A DNA stretch of 64,000 nt from Oscillospiraceae bacterium (GTDB lineage: Bacteria; Bacillota; Clostridia; Oscillospirales; Ruminococcaceae). Numbering within the stretch: the first letter of the stretch is position 1; every line of letters starts with the position of its first letter. The translations under genes and the position numbers were made by a program. This document shows positions 51,538 to 60,301 of the stretch, piece after piece. The DNA lies in assembly GCA_029007035.1 (NCBI GenBank), contig JAQXHC010000049.1:44841-108840 (forward strand), read 5' to 3'. The notes under the pieces were generated by a model. It worked only from the letters and a program-made list of their open reading frames with translations. It searched no databases and had not been told where the DNA came from.

Positions 51538-52676
51538 TATGATAAACGCTCCTTAAAGTCTGAATATCCGAACCGTCTGACGGTTTCGAAGCTGCCGTCG
51601 GCACGGAGAATTGCGATGTCAGGGAGAGGCATTCCGTTGAAAGTGTTATTTTTAACCATGGAGTAAATCGCCATATCCTCGAAGCAAAGCCTGTCGCCGA
51701 TTTCAAGAGCATTATCGAAGCTGTAGTCGCCGATTATGTCCCCTGCGAGACAGGTCCTCGACGAAAGACGGTATGTATGCGCCTTTTCGCCGCTGAGACC
51801 GCCTCCGAAAAGCGGAGGCCGGTAGGGCATTTCAAGAACATCGGGCATATGACAGGCGGCGGATGCGTCGAGTATAGCGATATCCATGCCGTTATGAACG
51901 ATGTCCATGACCTCGGTGACGAGATAGCCTGCATTCAGAGCGGCGGCTTCACCGGGTTCAAGGTAAACCTGAACACCATATTTACTGCTGATACGGCAAA
52001 TCAGTCGTTCGAGCCGTTCAATGTCATAGTCCGCACGGGTGATATGGTGACCTCCTCCGAAATTGACCCATTTGCAGGCATGAAGCAGCTTGCCGAACTT
52101 TTCCTCAACTGCGTTCAGCGTTGTTTCAAGAGCGTCGGAATTCTGCTCACAGAGCGTATGAAAATGAATGCCGTCAACTCCGTCGGGGAGTGAATTGCCG
52201 AGCTTGTCGGCTGTAATACCGAGCCGTGAAAATGGCGCGCAGGGGTCATAGATTTCAGCCTCACCCTGTGTGGAGCACTCAGGATTTACGCGTATTCCGA
52301 TGCTTTTGTCACGGCATCTGTTTCTGAATTTTTCAAGCTGATTCAGCGAATTGAATACAATATGGTCAGAAACCGAAGCTATTTCGTCAAATTCGGAATC
52401 CTTATAAGCAGGAGCGAAAACATGAACCTCTCCGCCAAATTCCTCACGGCCGAGCTTCGCCTCATAAAGGCCGCTCGCCGTCGTTCCGCAGAGATACTGT
52501 GCCATAAGCGGATAGACCGCAAACATGGAAAAAGCCTTCTGAGCGAGGAGAATCCTGCACCCCGTCCATTCCTGAACGCGTTTCAGAATCTTCATGTTTT
52601 CAATGAGCTTCGCCTCGTCGAGAACGTAGCAAGGTGTCGGAATATCGGCAAATATATCGTTTATAAGCTTCTGCAT
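51537..52676 (-). CDS. nspC: Carboxynorspermidine/carboxyspermidine decarboxylase NspC
   Basis: 379-residue alanine-racemase-fold PLP decarboxylase. The PLP lysine is Lys47 in ILLAQKAFSMF. FHTLCEQNSDAL, WVNFGGGHHITRADYD and YLEPGEAAAL are conserved cofactor and substrate contacts. It removes the carboxyl group from carboxyspermidine made by the preceding gene. Start at ATG 52676 just after the dehydrogenase stop; longer in-frame starts would sit inside that gene. Confidence 0.94.
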   Translation of the reverse strand: MQKLINDIFADIPTPCYVLDEAKLIENMKILKRVQEWTGCRILLAQKAFSMFAVYPLMAQYLCGTTASGLYEAKLGREEFGGEVHVFAPAYKDSEFDEIASVSDHIVFNSLNQLEKFRNRCRDKSIGIRVNPECSTQGEAEIYDPCAPFSRLGITADKLGNSLPDGVDGIHFHTLCEQNSDALETTLNAVEEKFGKLLHACKWVNFGGGHHITRADYDIERLERLICRISSKYGVQVYLEPGEAAALNAGYLVTEVMDIVHNGMDIAILDASAACHMPDVLEMPYRPPLFGGGLSGEKAHTYRLSSRTCLAGDIIGDYSFDNALEIGDRLCFEDMAIYSMVKNNTFNGMPLPDIAILRADGSFETVRRFGYSDFKERLS

Positions 52677-52677
52677 A

Positions 52678-53931
52678 TCAGTCAACCAAAACAGGATTTT
52701 CGTCCACAATCCAAGGCAGACCGTATTTGTTCAGCGCGTCCATGTATGGATCGGGATCGAATTCTTCAACATTGAATACGCCTGCACCGCTCCATGTTCC
52801 GCTTGCAACCATAGCTGTGCCAATCATTGCAGGAACGCCTGTTGTGTACGAAACAGCCTGCGCGCCCGTCTCCTTGTAGCATTCCTGATGATCGCAGACA
52901 TTGTAAATGTAGATACTGCGCTGTTTTCCGTCCTTAATTCCGGTGAAAATGCAGCCGATATTAGTTTTGCCGACAGTTCTCGGACCAAGAGACGCCGGAT
53001 CGGGAAGAAGAGCTTTCAGGAACTTGATCGGGACAATTTCGTGTCCCTCGAACTCGACCGGTGTTGTTCCGAGCATCCCCACATTTTGCAGACAGTTCAT
53101 GTGGTTAAGGTAGCTCTGTCCGAACGTCATGAAGAAGCGGATACGTTTAACATTCGGAATATTTGCGGCGAGGGATTCGATTTCCTCATGGTGGAGGAGA
53201 TACATATCTTTCATTCCCACACCGTCGAAATTGTATTCGCGCTTGATTTCCATAGGCTTTGTTTCAACCCAGTGACCGTTCTCCCAGTAGGAACCGTTTG
53301 CTGATACCTCACGGAGATTGATTTCGGGGTTAAAGTTTGTCGCGAACGGATAGCCGTGGTCGCCGCCGTTGCAGTCAAGAATATCAATATAGTGGATTTC
53401 GTCAAAATAATGCTTCTGTGCGTAGGCGGTAAAAACACTGGTAACTCCGGGGTCGAATCCGGTTCCAAGCAGAGCCGTAAGACCTGCCTTGCGGAATTTT
53501 TCACGGTATGCCCACTGCCAGGAATAGTCGAAATAAGCGGTAAAGCCCTTTTCCTTGCAACGCTTTTCGTATGCCTTGCGCCATTCGGGGTCGTCGGTAT
53601 CTTCGGCTTCGTAGTTGGCTGTATCGACGTAGTTTGCTCCGCAGGCAAGGCAGGCATCCATGATAGTAAGATCCTGATAGGGGAGAGCCACATTCAGGAC
53701 AGTATGAGGTTTGAAGCTGTTCATAAGCTCTGTCAGCGAGTCGAAGCTGTCTGCATCTACCTTCGCGGTAGTCAGTACAGCATTTGTTTTCGGGGCAAGC
53801 TTTTCTGCCAGCGCATCGCACTTTGATTTAGTGCGGCTCGCAATGCAGATTTCGGTGAATATAGGATTTTCGCAGCATTTATGAATGGCGACGGTAGCAA
53901 CTCCGCCGCAGCCGATAACAAGCAGTTTCAT
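52678..53931 (-). CDS. Carboxynorspermidine/carboxyspermidine dehydrogenase (saccharopine dehydrogenase family)
   Basis: 417-residue NAD(P)H-dependent reductive condensing enzyme. LLVIGCGGVATVAIHKC is the Rossmann motif, followed by ICIASRTKSKC and NVALPYQDLTIMDACLACGANYVDTANYE. It joins aspartate semialdehyde to putrescine, giving carboxyspermidine. Similarity to saccharopine dehydrogenase is general; the assignment to the polyamine enzyme rests on the adjacent nspC. It lies 47 bases after speE with its own AGGAG site. Confidence 0.93.
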   Translation of the reverse strand: MKLLVIGCGGVATVAIHKCCENPIFTEICIASRTKSKCDALAEKLAPKTNAVLTTAKVDADSFDSLTELMNSFKPHTVLNVALPYQDLTIMDACLACGANYVDTANYEAEDTDDPEWRKAYEKRCKEKGFTAYFDYSWQWAYREKFRKAGLTALLGTGFDPGVTSVFTAYAQKHYFDEIHYIDILDCNGGDHGYPFATNFNPEINLREVSANGSYWENGHWVETKPMEIKREYNFDGVGMKDMYLLHHEEIESLAANIPNVKRIRFFMTFGQSYLNHMNCLQNVGMLGTTPVEFEGHEIVPIKFLKALLPDPASLGPRTVGKTNIGCIFTGIKDGKQRSIYIYNVCDHQECYKETGAQAVSYTTGVPAMIGTAMVASGTWSGAGVFNVEEFDPDPYMDALNKYGLPWIVDENPVLVD

Positions 53932-53978
53932 TTTAGGTACTCCTTTATATTAAATTTTATAATTGATTTGATTCAAGA

Positions 53979-54836
53979 TTATTTACGTTCTTCCTCCTCA
54001 AGCAGATCCTCAACATACTTCGGCAGCATGAATGCACCGCAGTGAAGATTTGCTGAGTAATACCACGTTTTCAGATGACGTTCTCTCCAGCGTTTAGGGT
54101 CAAAGTCGCGCAGCGGGTGATATTTTTTGGACGCGAAGCCGAACAGCCAGTAGCCAGACGGACAGGTTGGAATATGTGCCTGATACACGCGGCTTATCGG
54201 GAAGCTCCGATAAGCTTTTCGGTGCATGGCGCGGCAGCTTTCCTCGTCCTCGTCGAAGAACGGGCTGCCGTGCTGATATACCATGATTCCGTCGTCTCTC
54301 AGTGCACGGTAGCAGCTTCCGTAAAACTCTTTCGTGAAAAGGCCTGCGGTGTGACCGAGAGGGTCGGTGCTGTCGTTGATAATAAGGTCATATTCATTCT
54401 GTTTTCCCCTGAGGAAGCGCAGACCGTCACGATAGTAAATCTTTACGCGGCTGTCATCGAGACCTCGTGCATTATCGGGAAAAAACTCCCTGCAAACTTT
54501 TACAAAAAGTTCGTCAGGCTCGACAACGTCGATAGCCTCAATTTCGTCGTAATAGGAAAGTTCACGCGCGACACCGCCGTCGCCGCCGCCGATTACAAGA
54601 ACTTTCCGCACATTGGGATGAACCGCCATAGGCACGTGAACGACCATTTCGTCATATGTGAACTCGTCCTTTTCGGAGAAAATCACGCTGCCGTCGGAGG
54701 TGAGAAACCGACCGAATTCCTCCGATTCAAATACATCAATACGTTGAAAATCGCTTGTGCCGCTGAAGAGCTGCTTTTCAACACGGATTGAAAGCTTGAC
54801 ATTATTTGTGTGCATCTCGGAAAACCAAAAATCCAT
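53979..54836 (-). CDS. speE: Spermidine synthase SpeE
   Basis: 285-residue aminopropyltransferase. DFWFSEMHTNNVKLSIRVEK and FQRIDVFESEEFGRFLTSDG at the N-terminus, the nucleotide-binding VLVIGGGDGGVARELSYY, DVVEPDELFVKVCREFFP and DLIINDSTDPLGHTAGLF are all present. It transfers an aminopropyl group from decarboxylated S-adenosylmethionine to putrescine. No speD (AdoMet decarboxylase) lies in the window, so its co-substrate must come from elsewhere or the enzyme uses a different donor. Confidence 0.95.
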   Translation of the reverse strand: MDFWFSEMHTNNVKLSIRVEKQLFSGTSDFQRIDVFESEEFGRFLTSDGSVIFSEKDEFTYDEMVVHVPMAVHPNVRKVLVIGGGDGGVARELSYYDEIEAIDVVEPDELFVKVCREFFPDNARGLDDSRVKIYYRDGLRFLRGKQNEYDLIINDSTDPLGHTAGLFTKEFYGSCYRALRDDGIMVYQHGSPFFDEDEESCRAMHRKAYRSFPISRVYQAHIPTCPSGYWLFGFASKKYHPLRDFDPKRWRERHLKTWYYSANLHCGAFMLPKYVEDLLEEEERK

Positions 54837-54840
54837 TCGG

Positions 54841-56301
54841 CTAATCCTCCTTTAATACGTTCAGGTAATTAAGTTCGCAGTCCTCGGGGCCCTGAATCGA
54901 GCAGCCTTTTTCCTTGGCATAGAGCATATAATCGACGATTTCAGCGGTAACCATCTCACCCGGAGCGAGAATCGGTATTCCCGGAGGGTAGCACATTACA
55001 AACTCGCCGCAGATACGTCCCGCAGTCTCATGAACCGGAAGCGATTCCTTTTCGGAATAGAAGGCTTTCTGAGGAGTTGCAACGACGGTCGGAGCAATGT
55101 ATTCCGCATTGTGAAGGTGCGAAACCTTTCGTGAATACAGCCTCTTTATGTCCTCAAGCGCTCCGACGAGGCGTTCGATATGCTGGATTCTGTCACCTAT
55201 CGATATGTAAGCGAGTATATTTCCGATGTCGCCGAACTCAATCTGGATATCATATTCGTCGCGGAGCAGGTCGTAAACTTCAATTCCCGTAAGACCTATG
55301 TCACGCGTGTAAACTGAAAGCTTCGTAACGTCAAAATCGAAAATGCTGCTGCCGTTCACGAGGTCCTTTCCGTAGGCATAGTAGCCGCCGATAGAGTTTA
55401 TTTCCTCACGGGCATATTCAGCCATTGCAGTAACCTTTTCAAACGACTCATGTCCGCGCAGAGCGAGATTTCTTCTTGATATATCAAGACTGGAAAGAAG
55501 CAGATACGATGCGCTTGTGGTCTGTGTAAGGTTGATAATCTGCTCGACATATCGGGGACTCACAGTGTCGTTAATGAGCAGGAGTGAGCTTTGAGTGAGA
55601 CTTCCGCCGGACTTGTGCATTGATACGGCTGCCATGTCCGCACCTGCCTCCATAGCGGAAACCGGAAGATTCTCGTTGAAATACAGGTGCGTACCGTGGG
55701 CTTCGTCAGCAAGGACAAGCATATTATGCTCATGAGCAAGCCTGACGATTGAACGGATATCCGAGCATATTCCGTAATAAGTGGGATTGTTGACAAAAAC
55801 CGCAGCAGCTCCGGGATTTTCGACTATAGCTTTTTCGAGCTGTTTCAGCTCCATGCCGAGAGCGATTCCTATATGTGTGTCAACATCCGGATTTACGTAA
55901 ACAGGCTCTGCTCCGCATAAAACGAGGGCATTGATAACGCTTTTGTGGACATTTCTCGGCAATATTATTTTGTCGCCTGCTTTGCAGGCAGTGAGAATCA
56001 TACTCTGAACCGACGAGGTCGTACCTCCCACCATAAAGAAAGCGTGAGCAGCACCAAAAGCGTCCGCTGCCAACTGTTCCGCCTGATAGATGACGGAAAC
56101 CGGATGGCATAGGTTATCGAGCGGCTTCATGGAGTTGACGTCGATACCGACGCACTGTTCGCCGAGAAGCTTTACAAGCTCCGGATTGCCGCGTCCGCGT
56201 TTATGACCCGGTACATCGAATGGTACGATTCTCTGCTTTCTGAGCCGCTCAAGAGCTTCGTAAACGGGAGCGGACTTCTGATTATCAGTATTCATTGGCA
56301 T
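54841..56301 (-). CDS. speA: Orn/Lys/Arg decarboxylase, probably arginine decarboxylase
   Basis: 486-residue PLP decarboxylase of the short (fold type I, wing-less) Firmicutes type. IVPFDVPGHKRGRGNPE, FFMVGGTTSSVQSMI, VLADEAHGTHLYF and the PLP lysine in SMHKSGGSLTQSS are diagnostic. Since aguA and aguB follow, the natural substrate is most likely arginine, giving agmatine. Two ATGs (56301 and 56295) are possible; AGGA lies 4 or 10 bases before them. First gene of the operon, behind a structured leader with a terminator. Confidence 0.93.
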   Translation of the reverse strand: MPMNTDNQKSAPVYEALERLRKQRIVPFDVPGHKRGRGNPELVKLLGEQCVGIDVNSMKPLDNLCHPVSVIYQAEQLAADAFGAAHAFFMVGGTTSSVQSMILTACKAGDKIILPRNVHKSVINALVLCGAEPVYVNPDVDTHIGIALGMELKQLEKAIVENPGAAAVFVNNPTYYGICSDIRSIVRLAHEHNMLVLADEAHGTHLYFNENLPVSAMEAGADMAAVSMHKSGGSLTQSSLLLINDTVSPRYVEQIINLTQTTSASYLLLSSLDISRRNLALRGHESFEKVTAMAEYAREEINSIGGYYAYGKDLVNGSSIFDFDVTKLSVYTRDIGLTGIEVYDLLRDEYDIQIEFGDIGNILAYISIGDRIQHIERLVGALEDIKRLYSRKVSHLHNAEYIAPTVVATPQKAFYSEKESLPVHETAGRICGEFVMCYPPGIPILAPGEMVTAEIVDYMLYAKEKGCSIQGPEDCELNYLNVLKED

Positions 56302-56377
56302 CAGTCCTAACTGTTAGATGTAAATGTCTGTTTGTTTCTTTTCAGGCAAAATTTCATGGAAAAACGATCAGTCCTAT

Positions 56378-56411
56378 AAAAAACAGGTGATTCCGCAATG
56401 AAATCACCTGT
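56378..56411 (-). terminator. Intrinsic terminator within the speA leader
   Basis: ACAGGTGATT (56383-56392) pairs with AATCACCTGT (56402-56411), a perfect 10-bp stem. On the minus strand six T residues follow (A tract 56378-56383). It lies between the promoter at 56659-56687 and the speA start, so it must be bypassed for expression. Confidence 0.88.
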
Positions 56412-56652
56412 GGTCTTAGCTATAGTAAGAAAAGATACGTTCCAACCGATTACGCACATTTCTGCGGACTGACGCCGATATGTTTATTGACCGTTTCACA
56501 AGTGACTTGATTATAAAGTTATCATCTTATAAAATTTGGGCTTTTAACCCAATCAATAACGCAGCCGAAGCTGCCTCGGCATCTGACCCGCCTGTCCGTA
56601 TGGGCTTTCTCTCCGTATCGGAGAGCGGTCTGTTCTGCATGAATAATACAGT
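56412..56652 (-). ncRNA. Candidate structured regulatory leader of the polyamine operon
   Basis: Transcribed leftward from about 56652. Helices that can form (plus-strand coordinates): CTCTCCG 56609-56615 with CGGAGAG 56619-56625, enclosed by GACCCGC 56585-56591 against GCGGTC 56625-56630 with one bulge; GCAGC 56561-56565 with GCTGC 56570-56574, giving a UUCG loop on the RNA; TTGGG 56536-56540 with CCCAA 56548-56552. GCCGA 56564-56568 can instead pair with TCGGC 56576-56580, a possible switch. The leader ends in an intrinsic terminator. T-box and common riboswitch signatures are absent. Confidence 0.6.
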
Positions 56653-56658
56653 ACTTTT

Positions 56659-56687
56659 ATATTATCACATTCAAAAGAATTTGTCAA
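56659..56687 (-). promoter_or_regulatory. Promoter of the polyamine operon
   Basis: On the minus strand: TTGACA (56687-56682), 17-base spacer, TAATAT (56664-56659), giving a leader of about 350 nt before speA. Confidence 0.85.
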
Positions 56688-56945
56688 GGGATTTGGGAAA
56701 AAATGATATGCGTCACGACACAGTACTTCTTGATGACAGATTTTATAGTCACATCAGGCATTGCAGACTGGTCACTGAAATTCAGGACGGCATGTATTTC
56801 GGAATATGTCGTAATTGATGATGAGCAGAAATAGATATATACTTTTGCATACAAATACACCAGATTTAAGATACAATATTTCATATAAGATGATTGCCTG
56901 GGTAAAAAATAACCTAAAATATCATTAAAAAAGCGCTTTTTTCTA

Positions 56946-56974
56946 TTGTTCGTTCTTTAAATTACTTGTATAAT
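56946..56974 (+). promoter_or_regulatory. Promoter of the rhamnogalacturonan lyase gene
   Basis: TTGTTC at 56946-56951, 17-base spacer, TATAAT at 56969-56974, about 110 bases before the start codon. The rest of 56688-57083 shows no gene. Confidence 0.7.
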
Positions 56975-57083
56975 ATAATTAAACCGAGTGTGAATCGGTT
57001 AAATCAAAAACAGAAAAGGATAAAAGTATGCGGCATTAGGCGGCTGTATACCAGAATCCGTTGACAATCAGGGGTGATTTGGA

Positions 57084-60000
57084 ATGAATAGTAAATTAAA
57101 ACGGGCTGCGGCTGTGACTGCATCCGTTATCGTTGCGGCGGCATCAAATACTTTCCCTGTGATGAAAAACACAGCTGTTACCGCCCGGGCGAAATACGGC
57201 ACGGGTAATAACATCGTTGAATACCTCGACAGGGGAGTTACAGCGGTCGGAACAGGCTCGGGAATGCTTGTAAGCTGGCGTTTTCTCGCAAACGACGACG
57301 ATAACGCGGAGTTCAGACTCTACCGTGACGGCACGTTGATTTACACAAGCGGAGCAGGCAAGTCCACATGTTTTCTTGATACAGGCGGTTCGGCATCGTC
57401 AAAGTACAGAGTTGATACAGTTGTTAATAATGTGGTGAAATCAAGCGACAGCTGCAATTTCACGTCGCAGAACAGTTACTTTGACATTAAAATGGATGTC
57501 CCCACTGCATCTACAAGCGGAGTTACATATTCTCCAAACGACTGCTCGGTCGGTGATGTCGACGGAGACGGAGTGTATGAACTGTTCGTGAAATGGGATC
57601 CGTCAAATTCGCAGGATAACTCAAAATCGGGCAATACAGATAATGTTTACATCGATTGCTACAGGCTGGACGGAACAAAGCTCTGGCGGATTGATTTAGG
57701 CTTGAATATCCGTGCAGGAGCGCACTATACGCAGTTCCTTGTTGCAGACTTCGACTGCGACGGACGCGCTGAAATGACTTGTAAAACGGCTGACGGCACT
57801 GTCGACGGAACAGGAAAGGTAATCGGCGACGGCTCAAAGAACTACAGAAATTCCAAGGGCTATATCCTCACTGGTCCGGAATACTACACGCTCTTTGACG
57901 GCGCAACGGGAGCTGCTCTCGATACGGTTGACTACAATCCCGGAAGGGGTACGGTTTCAAGCTGGGGAGACAACTACGGCAACCGCGTAGACAGATTTTT
58001 AGGCTCTGTCGTTTACCTCGACGGCGTTCACCCGAGTGCAGTAACTGTCCGCGGATACTATACGCGAATGACTGCCTGTGCCTATGATGTAGTTGACAAA
58101 AAGCTCGTTCAGCGCTGGTTCTTCGATACCGGAAATTCTTCATCTGCGGCAGGCTACGGCGACGGCAATCATAACTGTATGCCGGCGGATGTTGATAATG
58201 ACGGCAAGCAGGAACTTGTACTCGGTGCAACCTGCATCGACGATAACGGACAGCTTCTCTGGTGCACCAATACGGGACACGGCGATGCGCTTCACGTAGG
58301 TGATTTTCTCCCCGACCGCGACGGACTTGAGGTCTGGATTTGCCATGAAGAAAAGCCCTACGGTGTAACTCTTCTCGATGCAAAGAACGGAAACCGGATT
58401 TTCCACGCAGACGGGAATTCCGATACCGGACGCTGCTGTGCCGATAATGTGTGGACCGGAAACGACGGTGCGGAGTTCTGGGGACTCGGAAACAATGTTT
58501 ATAATGGCTCCGGTACGCTTCTCTCATGCAGACGTCCGGCAATCAATTTTCTCATTCACTGGGACGGCGATCTTGAGCGAGAGATCCTTGACGGCTACAC
58601 TGATTCACCTGCAACAATTGCAGATATGGGAGCAGACGGAAAGCTGACCACTATCCTCTCAACGGACGGCTATTACACCTGCAACACAACAAAGGGTACG
58701 CCTTGTCTCTCGGCAGATATTTTCGGTGACTGGCGCGAGGAGCTTATTGTAAGAGCCGCTGACAGCAAGTCAGTCCGAATTTACTGCACAACCTATGATA
58801 CCGATTACAGAATTACTACTTTAATGCACGATGTACAGTACCGTACACAGGTTGCAACGGAACAGAACTGCTATAATCAGCCACCGCATCAGAGCTTTTA
58901 CCTTGGCTCGGAGAAACCGCTTCCCGACAGACCGGCAGTTACGGTCAACAGCCAGGGAACCTCGTCTTTCAAGCCGGGAGCAGTAATCGACACAGCTCAC
59001 AAATACAGAATCAGGAATAAAAACAGCGGACTTTACCTCGAAGTCGCTGACGGTAATGCCGCAGCAGGAACAAATGTACAGCAGGGCACATCTGAATATA
59101 ACGGCTGGCTCTTTGAGTCAGCAGGCAGCGGATATTACTATATTTATTCCGAGCTGGGCGATTCAAAAACCTATCTTCTCGATCTTGATTACGGAAAACC
59201 TGATAACGGTACCAATATAGGAATTTATACCGATACGAGCAGTGACGCTCAGCTGTTCAAATTCGTGGACAACGGCGACGGAACTTACACGATTACCACC
59301 AAAAACACCTCTGACGGAAGCTGTATCGGAATTGATTCCGATTCAACGGAAACCGGAGCTAATGCCATTCAGTGGGAGTGTAACGGTGCAGATTCACAGA
59401 AATGGATTCTTGAAATAAAGATTGATCCCCTTGACGGAGTGCTTATAAAGAATCTCGTTGTAAAAGATACCGATAATTACACAGACTGGAGAATAGAAAG
59501 CGGAGCTTCGGTCGGCAGTCTGATATTCGGCGACCGTGAATTTACATTTACTTCGCTTCCCGATGCTGTTTCGGGTTCTGAAATAATCCTCACCGCCTGT
59601 GATTCCAAGTTCTGTTCGACCGATCTCGCCGTATTTACGGCAGGCGGAAACATGACATTATATGTTGCTCTCGACAATAGGGTCACCGCTGTTCCGTCAT
59701 GGCTTTCAGGCTGGGCTAAGACTGACCTTACGGCGGTAAGCTCCAATGACGTTACGTTTAATTTCTACAGCATGGATTTCAAAAAAGGCGACGAGGTCAC
59801 GCTCGGTACAAACGGGCAGTCAGCGAGCTGCGTGAACTATGCCGCATTTGCCGTTGCACGAAACGAAGAACCGACTACCGAACCTACGACCGTTCCTCCG
59901 ACAACGGAAGACGATAAAATTCTCTTCGGAGACGCAGACCTTGACGGTCAGGTTACAATCAACGATGTAGTAACGATATTCTGTTATTCATCTGACGAAA

Positions 60001-60134
60001 ACGGAAGTCCGCTTTCAGATAATGCGCTGCGCAATGCCGACGTTTATCAGACAGGCGACGGAGTAAATTCCAGCGATGCTGTAACGATTCAGAAATATCT
60101 TGCAAAGATTATTTTTGAACTGCCTGAAAAATAA
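57084..60134 (+). CDS. Secreted rhamnogalacturonan lyase (PL11) with ricin-type lectin domain and dockerin
   Basis: 1016-residue exported pectinase. Signal peptide about 1-35. The family 11 polysaccharide lyase beta-propeller spans about 40-625, with repeated calcium loops (DVDGDGVYELFVKWDPS, ADFDCDGRAEMTCKTADGT, DVDNDGKQELVLG) and NYGNRVDRFLGSVVYLDG. It cleaves the rhamnose-galacturonate backbone of rhamnogalacturonan I. A ricin B/CBM13-like domain (about 640-780; GLYLEVADGNAAAGTNVQ, SQKWILE) and a beta-sandwich of about 140 residues follow. A Thr/Pro linker then leads to a dockerin (GDADLDGQVTINDVVTI, then NSSDAVTIQKYL). Single gene with its own promoter and terminator. Confidence 0.95.
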   Translation: MNSKLKRAAAVTASVIVAAASNTFPVMKNTAVTARAKYGTGNNIVEYLDRGVTAVGTGSGMLVSWRFLANDDDNAEFRLYRDGTLIYTSGAGKSTCFLDTGGSASSKYRVDTVVNNVVKSSDSCNFTSQNSYFDIKMDVPTASTSGVTYSPNDCSVGDVDGDGVYELFVKWDPSNSQDNSKSGNTDNVYIDCYRLDGTKLWRIDLGLNIRAGAHYTQFLVADFDCDGRAEMTCKTADGTVDGTGKVIGDGSKNYRNSKGYILTGPEYYTLFDGATGAALDTVDYNPGRGTVSSWGDNYGNRVDRFLGSVVYLDGVHPSAVTVRGYYTRMTACAYDVVDKKLVQRWFFDTGNSSSAAGYGDGNHNCMPADVDNDGKQELVLGATCIDDNGQLLWCTNTGHGDALHVGDFLPDRDGLEVWICHEEKPYGVTLLDAKNGNRIFHADGNSDTGRCCADNVWTGNDGAEFWGLGNNVYNGSGTLLSCRRPAINFLIHWDGDLEREILDGYTDSPATIADMGADGKLTTILSTDGYYTCNTTKGTPCLSADIFGDWREELIVRAADSKSVRIYCTTYDTDYRITTLMHDVQYRTQVATEQNCYNQPPHQSFYLGSEKPLPDRPAVTVNSQGTSSFKPGAVIDTAHKYRIRNKNSGLYLEVADGNAAAGTNVQQGTSEYNGWLFESAGSGYYYIYSELGDSKTYLLDLDYGKPDNGTNIGIYTDTSSDAQLFKFVDNGDGTYTITTKNTSDGSCIGIDSDSTETGANAIQWECNGADSQKWILEIKIDPLDGVLIKNLVVKDTDNYTDWRIESGASVGSLIFGDREFTFTSLPDAVSGSEIILTACDSKFCSTDLAVFTAGGNMTLYVALDNRVTAVPSWLSGWAKTDLTAVSSNDVTFNFYSMDFKKGDEVTLGTNGQSASCVNYAAFAVARNEEPTTEPTTVPPTTEDDKILFGDADLDGQVTINDVVTIFCYSSDENGSPLSDNALRNADVYQTGDGVNSSDAVTIQKYLAKIIFELPEK

Positions 60135-60194
60135 TTGACTGTATATCTAAGCAAATGATTCCGATCAGTTGACAGGCTAAAAAGAAGTATTATC

Positions 60195-60231
60195 AAAGCC
60201 GCTTTTGATGCAATATGTCAAAAGCGGCTTT
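60195..60231. terminator. Bidirectional terminator between the lyase and thiamine operons
   Basis: AAAGCCGCTTTTGA (60195-60208) and TCAAAAGCGGCTTT (60218-60231) form a perfect 14-bp stem with a 9-base loop, between convergent genes. Confidence 0.85.
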
Positions 60232-60301
60232 GTGTTTCTGTATTCATTGACTTTTTTAACTTTCGGTGTTATAATTAACTGAGCAAAATCGAAAGTACGA
60301 T

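Noticed and set aside
56412..56652. T-box riboswitch upstream of speA
   Set aside because: GGTTGGAACG at about 56435 recalls the T-box core, but the terminator stem has no complement to it and no specifier or AGTA-rich stem I is visible.
56480..56818. Plus-strand frame of 112 residues upstream of the lyase gene
   Set aside because: It runs antisense through the speA leader and promoter, has no ribosome site and no family; the leader explanation is better supported.
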